Assembly: GCA_963422445.2 (NCBI GenBank)
Contig: OY729512.2
Location: forward strand, 4,402,001-4,466,000
Direction: 5' to 3'
Origin: G963422445 sp963422445
GTDB taxonomy: Bacteria; Pseudomonadota; Alphaproteobacteria; Thalassobaculales; Thalassobaculaceae
Length of the DNA: 64,000 nt
Below, piece by piece: positions 8,732 through 18,601 of the stretch. The translations under genes were made by a program, and so were the position numbers. Within the stretch, counting starts at the first letter, position 1. The number at the start of each line of letters is the position of its first letter. The notes beneath the pieces are model-generated. The model searched no databases, had not been told where the DNA came from, and saw only the letters and a list, made by a program, of their open reading frames with translations.

Positions 8732-10030
8732 CTACCACCGCCGCTCGAACCGGCGCCGGAGCAGGATTGCTCCGAGATTCATGACGATCAGAAATGCCAG
8801 CAAGACCATGATCGCCGCGGCCGTGCGTTCCGCGAAGGCCCGTTCCGGCGAGTCGGCCCAGATATAGATCTGTACCGGCAGAGCTGTCGCCGGATCGGTG
8901 AAACTGCCCGGGACATCGACGATGAAGGCGACCATGCCGATCATCAGCAACGGCGCCGTTTCGCCCAGCGCCTGGGCCATGCCGATGATCGTGCCGGTCA
9001 GGGTTCCCGGCAACGCGACGGGTAACACGTGATGCCAGACCACCTGGATGCGACTGGCGCCGATCGCGAGCGCCGCCTCGCGTATTGAAGGCGGCACCGC
9101 CTGCAGAGCAACCCGGGCCGCAATGATGACCGTCGGCAGGGTCATCAACGCCAACACGATCCCGCCAACCAGCGGCGCCGAGCGCGGCATGCCGAGAAAT
9201 CCGAGAAGAACCGCAAGTCCGAGCAGTCCGAACACGATCGAGGGAACAGCCGCGAGATTGTTGATATTGATCTCGATCAACGTGATCCAGCGGTTTTTCG
9301 GAGCGAATTCCTCAAGATACACGGCGGTCAGGACACCGAGCGGAAAGGTCAGGACCAGGCAAACCAGCAACGACAGGAACGACCCGACGACAGCGCCGCG
9401 AATTCCGGCGAGTTCCGGCTCCCGGCTGTCGCCCGCCGTAAAGAACCGGGTATTGAATTGCTGCTCGATTTGCCCGCCCCGCCGTAGCGCCGCGATCCAT
9501 TCGACCTGACTCGCCGAGACCCGGGCATTGGACGAACTGCCGCCTTCCACGAGTCCCTTCATGTACATGTCGACATCGTCGTCCGCCGGCAGCCACACGA
9601 CATGCCGGCCGCCGATCAGACCGGGATCGTCCAGCACCATCTCCCTGATCTGGATCGGCGCGCCGAAACTCAGCAATTTGCGCAGGGCGCGACGATCGCG
9701 GCGGCCTTTGACGCCCGCAAACCGCGCATGGATTGCCGTCTTCACCAGCGTCCCGAAATCGGCCTTTGCCAAAACGGCCGGGTCACGAGTGCCGTCGGGA
9801 TCGATGATCGCGGAGTCGAAATCGATCTCCAGCGCGATCCGGGTCTGCCCGAATGCCGTGTAGGCCTTCGAGATTACCGAATAGAACAATCCCGCCAGAG
9901 CGACGAGCGCGAGCACGATGGCAGCCGCACCATAAAACTGGAACCGCTGCTCCGCCCGATGGCGCCGACGCAGATTGGCCGGTACCGACCGTCCGCTGCC
10001 GACAACCGCAGGTCTTGCCCTGTCAGTCAT
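8732..10030 (-). CDS. pstA: Phosphate ABC transporter permease PstA with N-terminal extension
   Basis: About 432 residues, longer than the roughly 290 residues of E. coli PstA. A cytoplasmic N terminus and one membrane helix (residues about 34-57) are followed by about 150 residues carrying IDPDGTRDP and the YMKG region, the extension (DUF3333 type) common in alphaproteobacterial PstA. The permease core then has several helices and the ATPase-contact loop LAIGASRIQVVWHHVLPVALPG. The start ATG 10030 overlaps the pstC stop by 8 bp; the frame is open to 10060 but that start would lie deeper in pstC. Confidence 0.92.
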   Translation of the reverse strand: MTDRARPAVVGSGRSVPANLRRRHRAEQRFQFYGAAAIVLALVALAGLFYSVISKAYTAFGQTRIALEIDFDSAIIDPDGTRDPAVLAKADFGTLVKTAIHARFAGVKGRRDRRALRKLLSFGAPIQIREMVLDDPGLIGGRHVVWLPADDDVDMYMKGLVEGGSSSNARVSASQVEWIAALRRGGQIEQQFNTRFFTAGDSREPELAGIRGAVVGSFLSLLVCLVLTFPLGVLTAVYLEEFAPKNRWITLIEININNLAAVPSIVFGLLGLAVLLGFLGMPRSAPLVGGIVLALMTLPTVIIAARVALQAVPPSIREAALAIGASRIQVVWHHVLPVALPGTLTGTIIGMAQALGETAPLLMIGMVAFIVDVPGSFTDPATALPVQIYIWADSPERAFAERTAAAIMVLLAFLIVMNLGAILLRRRFERRW

Positions 10031-11402
10031 AGGCCTCCCGGTATCTGCGTACGATTGCAAGAGCGACGATGTTCAATCCAAGTGTAACGACGAACAGCAC
10101 CAAACCAAGCGCGAAGGCCACGAGCGTCTTGGCGCTGCCAAACTCCTGGTCGCCAACGAGCAGCGTGACGATCTGGACGGTCACGGTAGTCACCGCTTCG
10201 AACGGGTTCGCCGTGAGGTTGGCGGCAAGACCTCCAGCCATGACGACGATCATGGTTTCACCGATCGCACGGCTGACGGCCAGCAGCAGACCGCCGACGA
10301 TACCGGGTAGTGCGGCCGGCAGAACGACTTTGCAGATAGTTTCCGACTGAGTCGCGCCGAGAGCGTAGGAACCATCCCGCAACGCCTGGGGAACAGCGGT
10401 CATGACATCGTCGGAAATCGACGAAACGAAGGGAATGATCATGATGCCCATGACCACGCCGGCGGCAAGAGCGCTTTCGCTCGCAACATCGATTCCGAAC
10501 CCCTCGCCGGTTTCCCTGATCAGCGGCGCCACGGTCAGGGCCGCGAAGAATCCGTAAACCACGGTTGGAATGCCGGCAAGAATCTCAAGCACCGGCTTGA
10601 CGGTATCGTGCACCCGCCGGTTCGCATATTCGGAAAGGTAGATTGCCGAGAACAGCCCGACCGGACCGGCGACCGAGATCGCAATCACACTGATAAGCAG
10701 CGTTCCGGCAAAGACCGGGACAGCGCCGAAGGCGCCCGAGGAGCCGACCTGGTTGGCGCGAAGAGCCGTTTGCGGACTCCAATCGATCCCGAACAGGAAA
10801 TCATGGACCGGCACCAGCTCGAAAAACCGCACGGTCTCGAACAATAGCGAGAGCACAATACCGATCGTCGTGAAGATTGCAAGCGTCGAACTTGCGATCA
10901 GCATGATATAAACGACGCGCTCGACCGCCTGACGGGCGGCAAAGGCCGGTGCGAGGTGACGCCAGCCGACCCAAAGCCCGACTGACCCGACGACAAGCGT
11001 CAGGACCGCCAGACCGCTGAAGCTGATCGTCTGCAATCCGTTATAGTGTTTCGCCGCCGCTGCAATCTCTCGATCGACACCGGCATGCACCCCGGTATCC
11101 GCGACAATCCTGATATCGTTGTAGATCAGTCCGGGAATCTTGCCGGATGCCGAAAGGAACGCATCGGACAGTCCCGAGATCACGAGCGAACGGACGACGC
11201 TCGGCTCGAAGACCATCCAGACCGTGAACACGGCAAACGCCGGCAGCACGCACCACAATACGACATAAGCGCCGTAATGGCCCGGCAACGAGACCAGTAC
11301 GCGGGTCTCGCCGCCGGCAAGAGCCAGAGACCGGCTCCGCCCCATCCTGAAGCCAATGGCCGCAAGGACCATCAGAACGACAAGAATCAGGATATGGGAC
11401 AT
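10023..11402 (-). CDS. pstC: Phosphate ABC transporter permease PstC, long form
   Basis: 459 residues. The protein begins with a membrane helix (MSHILILVVLMVLAAIGF) and has a second one near residue 50. A periplasmic stretch of about 70 residues follows, then the permease core with FGAVPVFAGTLLISVIAI, LEILAGIPTVVYGF and the coupling loop YALGATQSETICKVVLPAALPG. PstC pairs with PstA as the phosphate channel. The long N-terminal part is typical of alphaproteobacterial PstC, unlike the about 320-residue enteric form. It starts 31 bp after pstS. Confidence 0.93.
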   Translation of the reverse strand: MSHILILVVLMVLAAIGFRMGRSRSLALAGGETRVLVSLPGHYGAYVVLWCVLPAFAVFTVWMVFEPSVVRSLVISGLSDAFLSASGKIPGLIYNDIRIVADTGVHAGVDREIAAAAKHYNGLQTISFSGLAVLTLVVGSVGLWVGWRHLAPAFAARQAVERVVYIMLIASSTLAIFTTIGIVLSLLFETVRFFELVPVHDFLFGIDWSPQTALRANQVGSSGAFGAVPVFAGTLLISVIAISVAGPVGLFSAIYLSEYANRRVHDTVKPVLEILAGIPTVVYGFFAALTVAPLIRETGEGFGIDVASESALAAGVVMGIMIIPFVSSISDDVMTAVPQALRDGSYALGATQSETICKVVLPAALPGIVGGLLLAVSRAIGETMIVVMAGGLAANLTANPFEAVTTVTVQIVTLLVGDQEFGSAKTLVAFALGLVLFVVTLGLNIVALAIVRRYREAYD

Positions 11403-11433
11403 TAGCCGGTTCTGACGGGGTTCTGGTCAGAGG

Positions 11434-12462
11434 TCACATATTCAAGGCGGAGAGCGATATAGCCGAGGCCCTGACATCCGAACGTTCGGCGTCCGGTAGC
11501 GGAATCAAACCCTTGTCAGCAAGATAACCGTCCGGTCCCCACGCCCGCTCGTCGGTAAAGGCTTCGACAAACTCTTGCAGTCCCGGAATCGAGCCGACAT
11601 GCGCCTTTTTCACATAGAAGTAAAGCGACCGCGAAATCGGATAATCGCCCGTGGAGATGGCATCGAAGTCCGGCGCCACGTGGCTGATCTTGCCGCCCTG
11701 GATCTTGTCACCATTCTGGTCGAGGAAGCTGAACCCGAATATGCCAAGCGCGGACGGATTGGCGTCAAGTTTCTGGACGATCAGGTTGTCATTCTCGCCC
11801 GCCTCGATGAAGGCGCCATCTTCACGCAAGGCATGGGCGACAACTTTGAACTTCTCCTTGTTCTTCTTGCGAAGAGCCTCGAGCATGGGGAATGTTCTGG
11901 CACCGCGTTCCATGGCGAGTTCGACGAAGGCGTCACGGGTGCCGGAGGTCGGCGGCGGTCCGAGAACCTCGATCGTGGTCGCCGGAAGCGACGCGTCGAT
12001 GTCCTTCCAGGTCCGATACGGATTGTCGACCAGCTCGCCGTTGATCGGAACCTGTTTCGCCAGAGCCAGATAGATCTGCTTCAGCGTCAGGTCCATCGGC
12101 GCCGTCTTGCGTGAATTGGCGAGGACGATACCGTCATAACCGATCTTGGCCTCGACAATATCCGAAATACCGTTTTCGCCGCAGCGCTCCACTTCCGACT
12201 TCTTGATACGGCGCGAGGCATTGGTGATATCGGGGTGAGACGTGCCGATGCCGGCACAGAAGAGCTTGAAGCCACCGCCCGAGCCCGTGCTTTCGACGAC
12301 CGGCGTCTTGAAGCCGGACATCTGTCCGAACTGTTCGGCGACGGCGGTCGAGAACGGGAAGACCGTGCTGGATCCGATGATACGGATCTGATCACGTGCC
12401 TGGGCGGCGGTTGTCAAAGCGACCAGTACAATTGTCGCGGTGATCAGCGGTGTCTTGAGCAT
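11434..12462 (-). CDS. pstS: Periplasmic phosphate-binding protein PstS
   Basis: About 342 residues. Signal peptide at residues 1-22 (PLITATIVLVALTTAAQA, cleaved before RDQIRI). Mature phosphate-binding motifs include GSSTVFPFSTAVAEQF, ESTGSGGGF, the SGTRDAF loop and the conserved C-terminal YPISRSLYFYVK. ATG 12462 is chosen over the longer frame (12516) because AAGGAGA lies 7 bp upstream and the signal peptide begins there. It is the first gene of the Pst operon. A candidate Pho box lies about 95 bp upstream, consistent with induction under phosphate starvation. Confidence 0.95.
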   Translation of the reverse strand: MLKTPLITATIVLVALTTAAQARDQIRIIGSSTVFPFSTAVAEQFGQMSGFKTPVVESTGSGGGFKLFCAGIGTSHPDITNASRRIKKSEVERCGENGISDIVEAKIGYDGIVLANSRKTAPMDLTLKQIYLALAKQVPINGELVDNPYRTWKDIDASLPATTIEVLGPPPTSGTRDAFVELAMERGARTFPMLEALRKKNKEKFKVVAHALREDGAFIEAGENDNLIVQKLDANPSALGIFGFSFLDQNGDKIQGGKISHVAPDFDAISTGDYPISRSLYFYVKKAHVGSIPGLQEFVEAFTDERAWGPDGYLADKGLIPLPDAERSDVRASAISLSALNM

Positions 12463-12556
12463 GTGCAGTGTCTCCTTGGCACTGGATTGTCCGGCGGCAG
12501 ACGCCGTCGGTTCCATCGGCCCGATTTCTGAGCCGGCACTTGTTTATGCCCGATAC

Positions 12557-12574
12557 GTTACTGTTTTATGATCG
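12557..12574 (-). promoter_or_regulatory. Candidate Pho box upstream of pstS
   Basis: Read on the minus strand the site is CGATCATAAAACAGTAAC, matching 13 of 18 positions of the classical PhoB box CTGTCATAAATCTGTCAC. A CATAAA hexamer that could serve as the -10 element follows 8 bp downstream (12543-12548), close to the spacing of PhoB-activated promoters where the box replaces the -35 element. This was a hand comparison with one consensus, so a chance match is possible. Confidence 0.45.
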
Positions 12575-12699
12575 TCCGCAGATATTTCTTCATTGACAGT
12601 CAGAAACTCCGCGAGGCCGGAGCCGCCGTATTGCCAACAACGGCATTCCCGAAACGCCGACCGGACCAAGCGGCTTCGGAGTGTATTGAAAATGCTTCA

Positions 12700-15600
12700 T
12701 TATTCACTTGCGACAGCAGCAAGATCCCGCATCAACCGGGTCAGGCCGCTCAACCGCGCATCCGGTCGGCCCCAAGCATACCGGCAAACCAGCTTGTGAT
12801 CGGCCCGAAGCTTGACCGAGTCGCCCTGACGACCGAGGAATGCCACCAATCCGGCCAGATTTGCAAATTCTGCGTTACGGAAGGACAAGACCGCGCCACG
12901 GGGCCCTGCATCGATTTTTTCGACTCCCGCGAGCCGGCACAGCTGTTTGATCGCAATCACCTTCAGGAGATTGTCGACCTCGACCGGCACCGAACCGAAT
13001 CGGTCTGTCAGTTCGGCCCCGAACGCATCGATCTCGGCACGGTCGGCCAGTCGCGCAATGCGGCGGTACAGTCCAAGCCGCAGTGTCAAATCCGAAACAT
13101 AGGTGTCCGGAATCAGAACCGGGGTGCCCGGCGAGATCTGTGGCGTCCACTCCTCTTCCGGCATGGTTTCCGGGTCATCCTTCGCCGTACGCACCGCTTC
13201 CTGAAGGAGATGCTGGTAGAGTTCTATGCCGACCTCCTTCACCTGGCCCGACTGTTCTTCGCCGAGCAGGTTACCGGCACCGCGAATATCCATGTCGTGG
13301 CTGGCGAGGCTGAAACCGGCGCCAAGACTGTCCAGCGTATGCATCACTTGGAGTCGGCGCTGCGCCGTCGGCTTCAGAACCTTGCCCGGTTGGGTCGTGA
13401 GATAGGCATAGGCTCGGATCTTCGAACGCCCGACGCGCCCGCGCAACTGGTAGAGTTGCGCCAAGCCAAACATGTCCGCCCGGTGGATGACGATGGTGTT
13501 GGCATTCGGGATATCGAGCCCGGATTCGATGATATTGGTGCCGAGCAGGATATCGAATTCGCCGTCGCAGAACAATGTCATGACCTCTTCCAGGGCCCGC
13601 GACGGCATCCTGCCGTGCGCCGTGCCAATTCTGGCGTTCGGCACCAGAGTCCTGAGTTGATCGTAGACCCGTGGCATGTCGTCAATTCTCGGACACACAT
13701 AAAAGGTCTGCCCGCCGCGATTGCGCTCGCGCTCGATCGCCTCGCGAATAACCATACCATCATAAGGCATGACGAAGGTCCGCACCGACAGGCGGTCGAC
13801 AGGCGGTGTCGCGATCAGCGAAAGGTCGCGCACGCCGCTCAGCGCCAGCTGCAACGTGCGCGGTATCGGCGTTGCGGTGAGGGTGAGAATGTGAACCTCG
13901 GTTCGCAGTTCCTTCAGGCGCTCCTTCTGCGCCACCCCGAAATGCTGCTCCTCGTCGATCACCACAAGTCCGAGATTGTCGAAGGAGATGGTCTTCGACA
14001 GCGCCGCATGCGTGCCGATCAGGATATTGCAATCGCCGGTTTTAAGGGCGTGGCGAATTTCCTTGACCCTGGCGTGATCAACCAGACGCGACAGTTGATC
14101 GATCCTGAGCGGCAGGCCGGCAAAACGTTCGCGGAAGACCTGATAGTGCTGGCGGCACAGCAGGGTCGTCGGTGTAACCACAGCGACCTGAAATCCCTGC
14201 ATGGCAACGATCATTGCTGCCCGTAGCGCCACTTCGGTCTTTCCGAACCCGACATCGCCGCAAATCAGCCGGTCCATGGGCCGACCACGGGCGATATCTT
14301 CGAGAGTATCGAGGATGGCCCGGCCCTGATCCTCGGTTTCATTGTAAGGAAACCGGGCACAGAACTCGTCATAGAGGCTTGGAGGCGGTTCGACCGGTTC
14401 GACCGTTCGCAATTCGCGTTCCGCCGCGATCCGGATCAACTGGTCGGCCATGGCGCGCAGCCGCTTCTTGACTCGCGCCTTCCGCGCCTGCCACGCGACG
14501 CCGCCAAGCTTGTCCGGTATCGCATTGACCTCTTCCGGGCCGTAACGGGACAGGACATCAATGTTCTCGACCGGCACGTAAAGCTTGTCACCGCCTGCAT
14601 AACTGAGACGCAGGCAGTCATGCGGCGCGGCGGCAATGTCCAGCGTCTCGAGGCCGTCATAACGGCCAATTCCGTGTTCGACATGGACCACGAAGTCGCC
14701 TTCGCTGAGACTCGAGACCTCGTGCAGGAATTCTTCGCCGCGCCGCCGCCGTCGGGAAGGACGGGCCAACCGTTCCCCGAGAATCTCGGGCTCCGCCAGA
14801 AACAGCGTTCCGCCCGCCCGAAACCCGCGATCGATCGGCAGGGTCACCATCGCGACGGTTAGTCCGGACAGCGCGGCGGCGGCAGCAAAACTGTCGGCTA
14901 TAGCGACCGGGCCGATTCCGTGATCGGTCAGCAGCCCGGCCAGACGGTCGCGCGATCCGTTCGTGAAACCGCTGACGACAACCCTGTCGCCAGCGCCATG
15001 GGCCTCCATGATCGCGGTCTTGACGGCATCGAAGATGTTGACGTCGGACCGGATATGGGCGTCGGAAAAATCTACACCGCCGACGGCTCCGACATCCATC
15101 ACCGTATCCGGCACGCTCTCGAAATCGGGGAGATTGAAGGGAAGGATCCGGAAGGTTTCGCGGGCGGCGATGAGACTTTCCCACTCGGCATCATCAAGAT
15201 ACAGCGCGTCCTGCGGCAACGGCCGGTAGATTGACGCCGCATCGGCAACACCGCGTTCGAAGAATACCCGTCGCGATTCGAAACACTCCGTAATCATCTC
15301 AAACCGGTCGCCGACGGCGCCGTCGGCCTGGTGGTCAAAGCTGACGGCTGCGGGTCCGACATGATCGAAGATCGTTTCAAGCGTCTCGTGGAACAGGGGC
15401 AGCCAGTGTTCGACACCGGCATGGCGCCGGCCTTCGCCGACCGCGGCATAAAGTGGATCATTGGCGATATCGGCGCCAAAACGTACCCGGTAGCCCCGAC
15501 GAAACCGTCCGACCGCGTCCTCATCCAGCACCAGTTCCGCCACTGGCAACAGCTGGGCCCGCCTGACCTTTCTGATGGTCCTTTGCGTGGCGGCGTCGAA

Positions 15601-16182
15601 ACTGCGCATACCCTCGATCTCGTCACCGAAGAAATCGAGACGCAACGGGCTTCGCCGTCCCGGCGAAAACAGATCGATGATACCACCGCGCACCGCATAT
15701 TCGCCAGCTTCGCGTACCGTCCCGGTCCGGAGATAGCCATTACCTTCCAGAAATGACAGAAGCTGATCCGGGGGGTGGCTGGCGCCGAGTTGCAATGTCA
15801 GCGTTCGGCTCTCAAGAAATCGACGGGCGGGCAGCCGTTGAAGAACTGCATTGACCGTGGTGAGCAGAATGAACCTTGCGTTGTCCGGCGCATCGGCGAG
15901 TGCGGCCATGGTCGCAAGGCGCTGACTCACGATCTCGGTATTCGGCGAGACCCGGTCATAGGGCAGACAATCCCATGCCGGAAACCTGATCAGCTTGAGG
16001 TCGGGGGCAAAAAATCCGAGACAACGCGCAAGGATATCGAGTCTGGAATCGTCACGGCAGACATGCAAGAGGCGACTGCGTTCCGCGGCGAGATCAGCCA
16101 GTACAGCGGCATCCCAGCCTTCCGGAGTCCTGGCGACCCGGACACTGCGCCCGGCAACCGGCGGACAGGCATCGGGCGGCAT
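12700..16182 (-). CDS. mfd: Transcription-repair coupling factor Mfd
   Basis: 1160 residues, the usual length. Mfd frees RNA polymerase stalled at DNA lesions and recruits UvrA. An N-terminal UvrB-like region (to about residue 350) includes FPAWDCLPYDRVSP. The RNA-polymerase interaction domain follows, with DFVVHVEHGIGRYDGLE. The translocase motor has Walker A GDVGFGKTEVALRA, DEEQ box VIDEEQHFG, TATPIPRT and the motif VI region GRVGRS. The C-terminal TRCF domain ends the protein. The ATG at 16182 lies 4 bp after sdhE, and the order sdhE-mfd opposite recG is common in alphaproteobacteria. Partner genes recG and uvrA are in the same window. Confidence 0.97.
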   Translation of the reverse strand: MPPDACPPVAGRSVRVARTPEGWDAAVLADLAAERSRLLHVCRDDSRLDILARCLGFFAPDLKLIRFPAWDCLPYDRVSPNTEIVSQRLATMAALADAPDNARFILLTTVNAVLQRLPARRFLESRTLTLQLGASHPPDQLLSFLEGNGYLRTGTVREAGEYAVRGGIIDLFSPGRRSPLRLDFFGDEIEGMRSFDAATQRTIRKVRRAQLLPVAELVLDEDAVGRFRRGYRVRFGADIANDPLYAAVGEGRRHAGVEHWLPLFHETLETIFDHVGPAAVSFDHQADGAVGDRFEMITECFESRRVFFERGVADAASIYRPLPQDALYLDDAEWESLIAARETFRILPFNLPDFESVPDTVMDVGAVGGVDFSDAHIRSDVNIFDAVKTAIMEAHGAGDRVVVSGFTNGSRDRLAGLLTDHGIGPVAIADSFAAAAALSGLTVAMVTLPIDRGFRAGGTLFLAEPEILGERLARPSRRRRRGEEFLHEVSSLSEGDFVVHVEHGIGRYDGLETLDIAAAPHDCLRLSYAGGDKLYVPVENIDVLSRYGPEEVNAIPDKLGGVAWQARKARVKKRLRAMADQLIRIAAERELRTVEPVEPPPSLYDEFCARFPYNETEDQGRAILDTLEDIARGRPMDRLICGDVGFGKTEVALRAAMIVAMQGFQVAVVTPTTLLCRQHYQVFRERFAGLPLRIDQLSRLVDHARVKEIRHALKTGDCNILIGTHAALSKTISFDNLGLVVIDEEQHFGVAQKERLKELRTEVHILTLTATPIPRTLQLALSGVRDLSLIATPPVDRLSVRTFVMPYDGMVIREAIERERNRGGQTFYVCPRIDDMPRVYDQLRTLVPNARIGTAHGRMPSRALEEVMTLFCDGEFDILLGTNIIESGLDIPNANTIVIHRADMFGLAQLYQLRGRVGRSKIRAYAYLTTQPGKVLKPTAQRRLQVMHTLDSLGAGFSLASHDMDIRGAGNLLGEEQSGQVKEVGIELYQHLLQEAVRTAKDDPETMPEEEWTPQISPGTPVLIPDTYVSDLTLRLGLYRRIARLADRAEIDAFGAELTDRFGSVPVEVDNLLKVIAIKQLCRLAGVEKIDAGPRGAVLSFRNAEFANLAGLVAFLGRQGDSVKLRADHKLVCRYAWGRPDARLSGLTRLMRDLAAVASE

Positions 16183-16185
16183 CGG

Positions 16186-16449
16186 TCAGGCCTTGAACGA
16201 GAAGTTGCGAATCAATGCGAGAACATCGGTCTGATAACGTTCCGGTGGTTCTTCCATACCGCTGATCCATTTGTAAAGGCGCGGATCTTCAATCGCCAGC
16301 AACGATTCATAGTCACCAAGCTGACGCACGTTCAGGCTGGCCAGATGCTGCCGTGCGAACCCGCCGAGCAACAGATCGGTCTCGCGGGTGCCAGTATAGT
16401 CGCTGCGGTACTGGAGCCTGCGAAGCCGTTCGGGCGCACGCGCTGACAT
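16186..16449 (-). CDS. sdhE: Succinate dehydrogenase assembly factor 2 (SdhE)
   Basis: 87 residues, the family size. SdhE helps attach FAD covalently to the SdhA flavoprotein. It has the family's conserved start RLQYRSDYTGTRETDLLLGGF (here TGTRETD replaces the common RGMRELD), then Y-ESLLAIEDPRLYKWI and a short C-terminal helix. The gene is divergent from recG (71 bp apart) and immediately precedes mfd. Confidence 0.9.
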   Translation of the reverse strand: MSARAPERLRRLQYRSDYTGTRETDLLLGGFARQHLASLNVRQLGDYESLLAIEDPRLYKWISGMEEPPERYQTDVLALIRNFSFKA

Positions 16450-16519
16450 CGGTTTTTCTCCCCGGCTGCAAGAATTCGCGATAGCATATAAATGTTCGAT
16501 CCTCGGATGTCAGCCCGCC

Positions 16520-18601
16520 ATGCGACCGGAAATCCTGTTCCCGCTGTTCGCCGACACCAGACACCTGCCCGGTGTCGGGCCCCGGATCGCAAAATATATC
16601 GAAACGCTTGCCGGTTCGCGGGTCGGCGATTTGTTACGGTTGCTGCCGACCAGTGTCATTGACCGGCGGTTCACACCGAAAATTTCGGACGCGCCGGACG
16701 GCGCGACCTGCACCATTGACGTTACTGTGATGTCGCATCGTCCGGCCAGCGGGCCAAATCGGCCCGATGTCGTGTCCTGTTCGGACGGCAGCGGCGTCCT
16801 TGAACTCGTGTTTTTCCACCGCAAGGGCGATATCCTCGGCAAACAGCTTCCTGTGGGCGAAAAACGCACCGTCAGTGGCCGCGTCGAACATTACAACGGC
16901 CGCATCCAGATGACCCATCCTGATCATGTCGTCATGCCGGAAGTGGCCGCAGCACTGCGGCAGATCGAGCCAGTCTATCCTCTGACGCACGGCCTCACAA
17001 CGGGACGATTGCGCCGGGTGATCACGGAAGCGCTTGCGTCTCTGCCGGTCTTGCCGGAATGGAACGATGCTCCGCTGCTCGCTCGCGAGGGCTGGGCATC
17101 ATGGCATGACAGCCTCATGACCGTGCATGCGCCGGAACGGCCAGAGGACATCTTGTCATCGGCACCCGCCCGGCAGCGGCTAGCTTATGACGAGTTTCTG
17201 GCGAACCAGCTGGCACTGGCAATGATCCGCCGGGAGCAGCAAGAACCGGGCGGCCGTGTCCTCTGTACAGCGGGAATACTGGCGGCAAGCGTCGAGAGGA
17301 GCCTTCCGTTTCGGCTCACCGGATCGCAACGCGAGGCGCTGGCCGAAATTCGTGGCGACATGCGGACCGGCGACCGCATGCTGCGGTTGCTGCAGGGTGA
17401 TGTCGGCAGCGGCAAGACCGTCGTTGCGTTCCTGGCCATGTTGACGGCGATCGAGGCCGGGGCCCAGGCAGTGTTGATGGCGCCGACCGCAATTCTTGCA
17501 CGTCAGCATTATGCGACCATCGCGGCATTTGCCGCGCCCGCAGGCCTCAAATGCGCGCTGCTGACTGGCGACAACCGGGGCCGAACCCGTACGTCGCTAC
17601 TCGCAGAGCTCGCCGCAGGCACCATTGATATTGCAATCGGCACGCATGCCCTGTTCCAGGACGATGTCGCGTTCAGCGACCTCGGGCTTGTCATAATCGA
17701 TGAGCAACATCGTTTCGGGGTGCACCAGAGACTTGCACTCGGGACCAAAGGAGTCACACCCGATATGTTGGTGATGACGGCAACCCCGATCCCCCGAAGC
17801 CTCACGATGACGGCCTATGGCGACCTCGACATCTCACGGTTGACCGAGCGTCCGCCTGGCCGGCAGCCGGTTGTGACGCGAGCATTGCCGGTCACGCGGC
17901 TTGACGATGTAATCGAGGCGGTCGCTCGAGCTCGCTGCGACAACGCGCGAACCTACTGGATCTGTCCGCTGATCGAAGAGTCCGAAAACCGCGACATCAC
18001 GGCACTCGAAGCGCGGCACCGGTCTCTCTGCACGCAGTTTGGTGACCAGGTCGGGCTGGTGCATGGGCGTCTGACCGAGGCTGCACGCGACGCCGCGATC
18101 CTGGAATTCCGTAACGGCACCACCACCATTCTGGCGGCAACCACGGTGATCGAGGTCGGGCTGGATATTCCGGAAGCATCGGTCATGGTGATCGAACATG
18201 CCGAACATTTCGGGTTGGCGCAGTTGCATCAACTGCGCGGCCGAATTGGCCGCGGCAGTACCGCTTCGACATGCCTGCTGCTGTATCAGCCGCCGCTCGG
18301 CACCGCGGCCCGGACCCGGCTTGCGATCATGCGCGAGACAGAAGACGGGTTTCGGATTGCGGAGGAAGACCTGAAGCTGCGCGGTTCCGGCGAATTGCTG
18401 GGGACAAGACAGAGCGGCCTGCCGCGGTTTCGCATCGCGGATCCGGCGGTCCACGGCGATTTGCTGGACATCGCACAGCGGGACGCCCGCACTATCCTTG
18501 CCCACGACCCCGATCTGGTTTCGGAACGCGGTGCAGCCTTGCGGATTCTGCTGCACCTTTTCGAGCAGAACGCCGCAGCACGTTTTCTCAAGAGCGGCTG
18601 A
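16520..18601 (+). CDS. recG: ATP-dependent DNA helicase RecG
   Basis: 693 residues. RecG remodels stalled forks and Holliday junctions. A wedge/OB domain spans about residues 1-200 (RIAKYIETLAGSRVGDLL, then the OB-fold MSHRPASGPNRPDVVSC). The helicase core has Walker A GDVGSGKTVVAFLAM, DEQH box VIIDEQHRFGV, TATPIPRSL, TVIEVGLDIPEASVMVIEHAEHFGLAQLHQLRGRIGRG (family signature, shown in pieces) and the TRG-type hook near EEDLKLRGSGELLGTRQSG. The 3' end overlaps the convergent DUF502 gene by 14 bp. Confidence 0.96.
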   Translation: MRPEILFPLFADTRHLPGVGPRIAKYIETLAGSRVGDLLRLLPTSVIDRRFTPKISDAPDGATCTIDVTVMSHRPASGPNRPDVVSCSDGSGVLELVFFHRKGDILGKQLPVGEKRTVSGRVEHYNGRIQMTHPDHVVMPEVAAALRQIEPVYPLTHGLTTGRLRRVITEALASLPVLPEWNDAPLLAREGWASWHDSLMTVHAPERPEDILSSAPARQRLAYDEFLANQLALAMIRREQQEPGGRVLCTAGILAASVERSLPFRLTGSQREALAEIRGDMRTGDRMLRLLQGDVGSGKTVVAFLAMLTAIEAGAQAVLMAPTAILARQHYATIAAFAAPAGLKCALLTGDNRGRTRTSLLAELAAGTIDIAIGTHALFQDDVAFSDLGLVIIDEQHRFGVHQRLALGTKGVTPDMLVMTATPIPRSLTMTAYGDLDISRLTERPPGRQPVVTRALPVTRLDDVIEAVARARCDNARTYWICPLIEESENRDITALEARHRSLCTQFGDQVGLVHGRLTEAARDAAILEFRNGTTTILAATTVIEVGLDIPEASVMVIEHAEHFGLAQLHQLRGRIGRGSTASTCLLLYQPPLGTAARTRLAIMRETEDGFRIAEEDLKLRGSGELLGTRQSGLPRFRIADPAVHGDLLDIAQRDARTILAHDPDLVSERGAALRILLHLFEQNAAARFLKSG

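Noticed and set aside
12568..14226. 552-codon plus-strand frame opposite mfd
   Set aside because: Shadow of mfd; no ribosome-binding site or recognisable domain.
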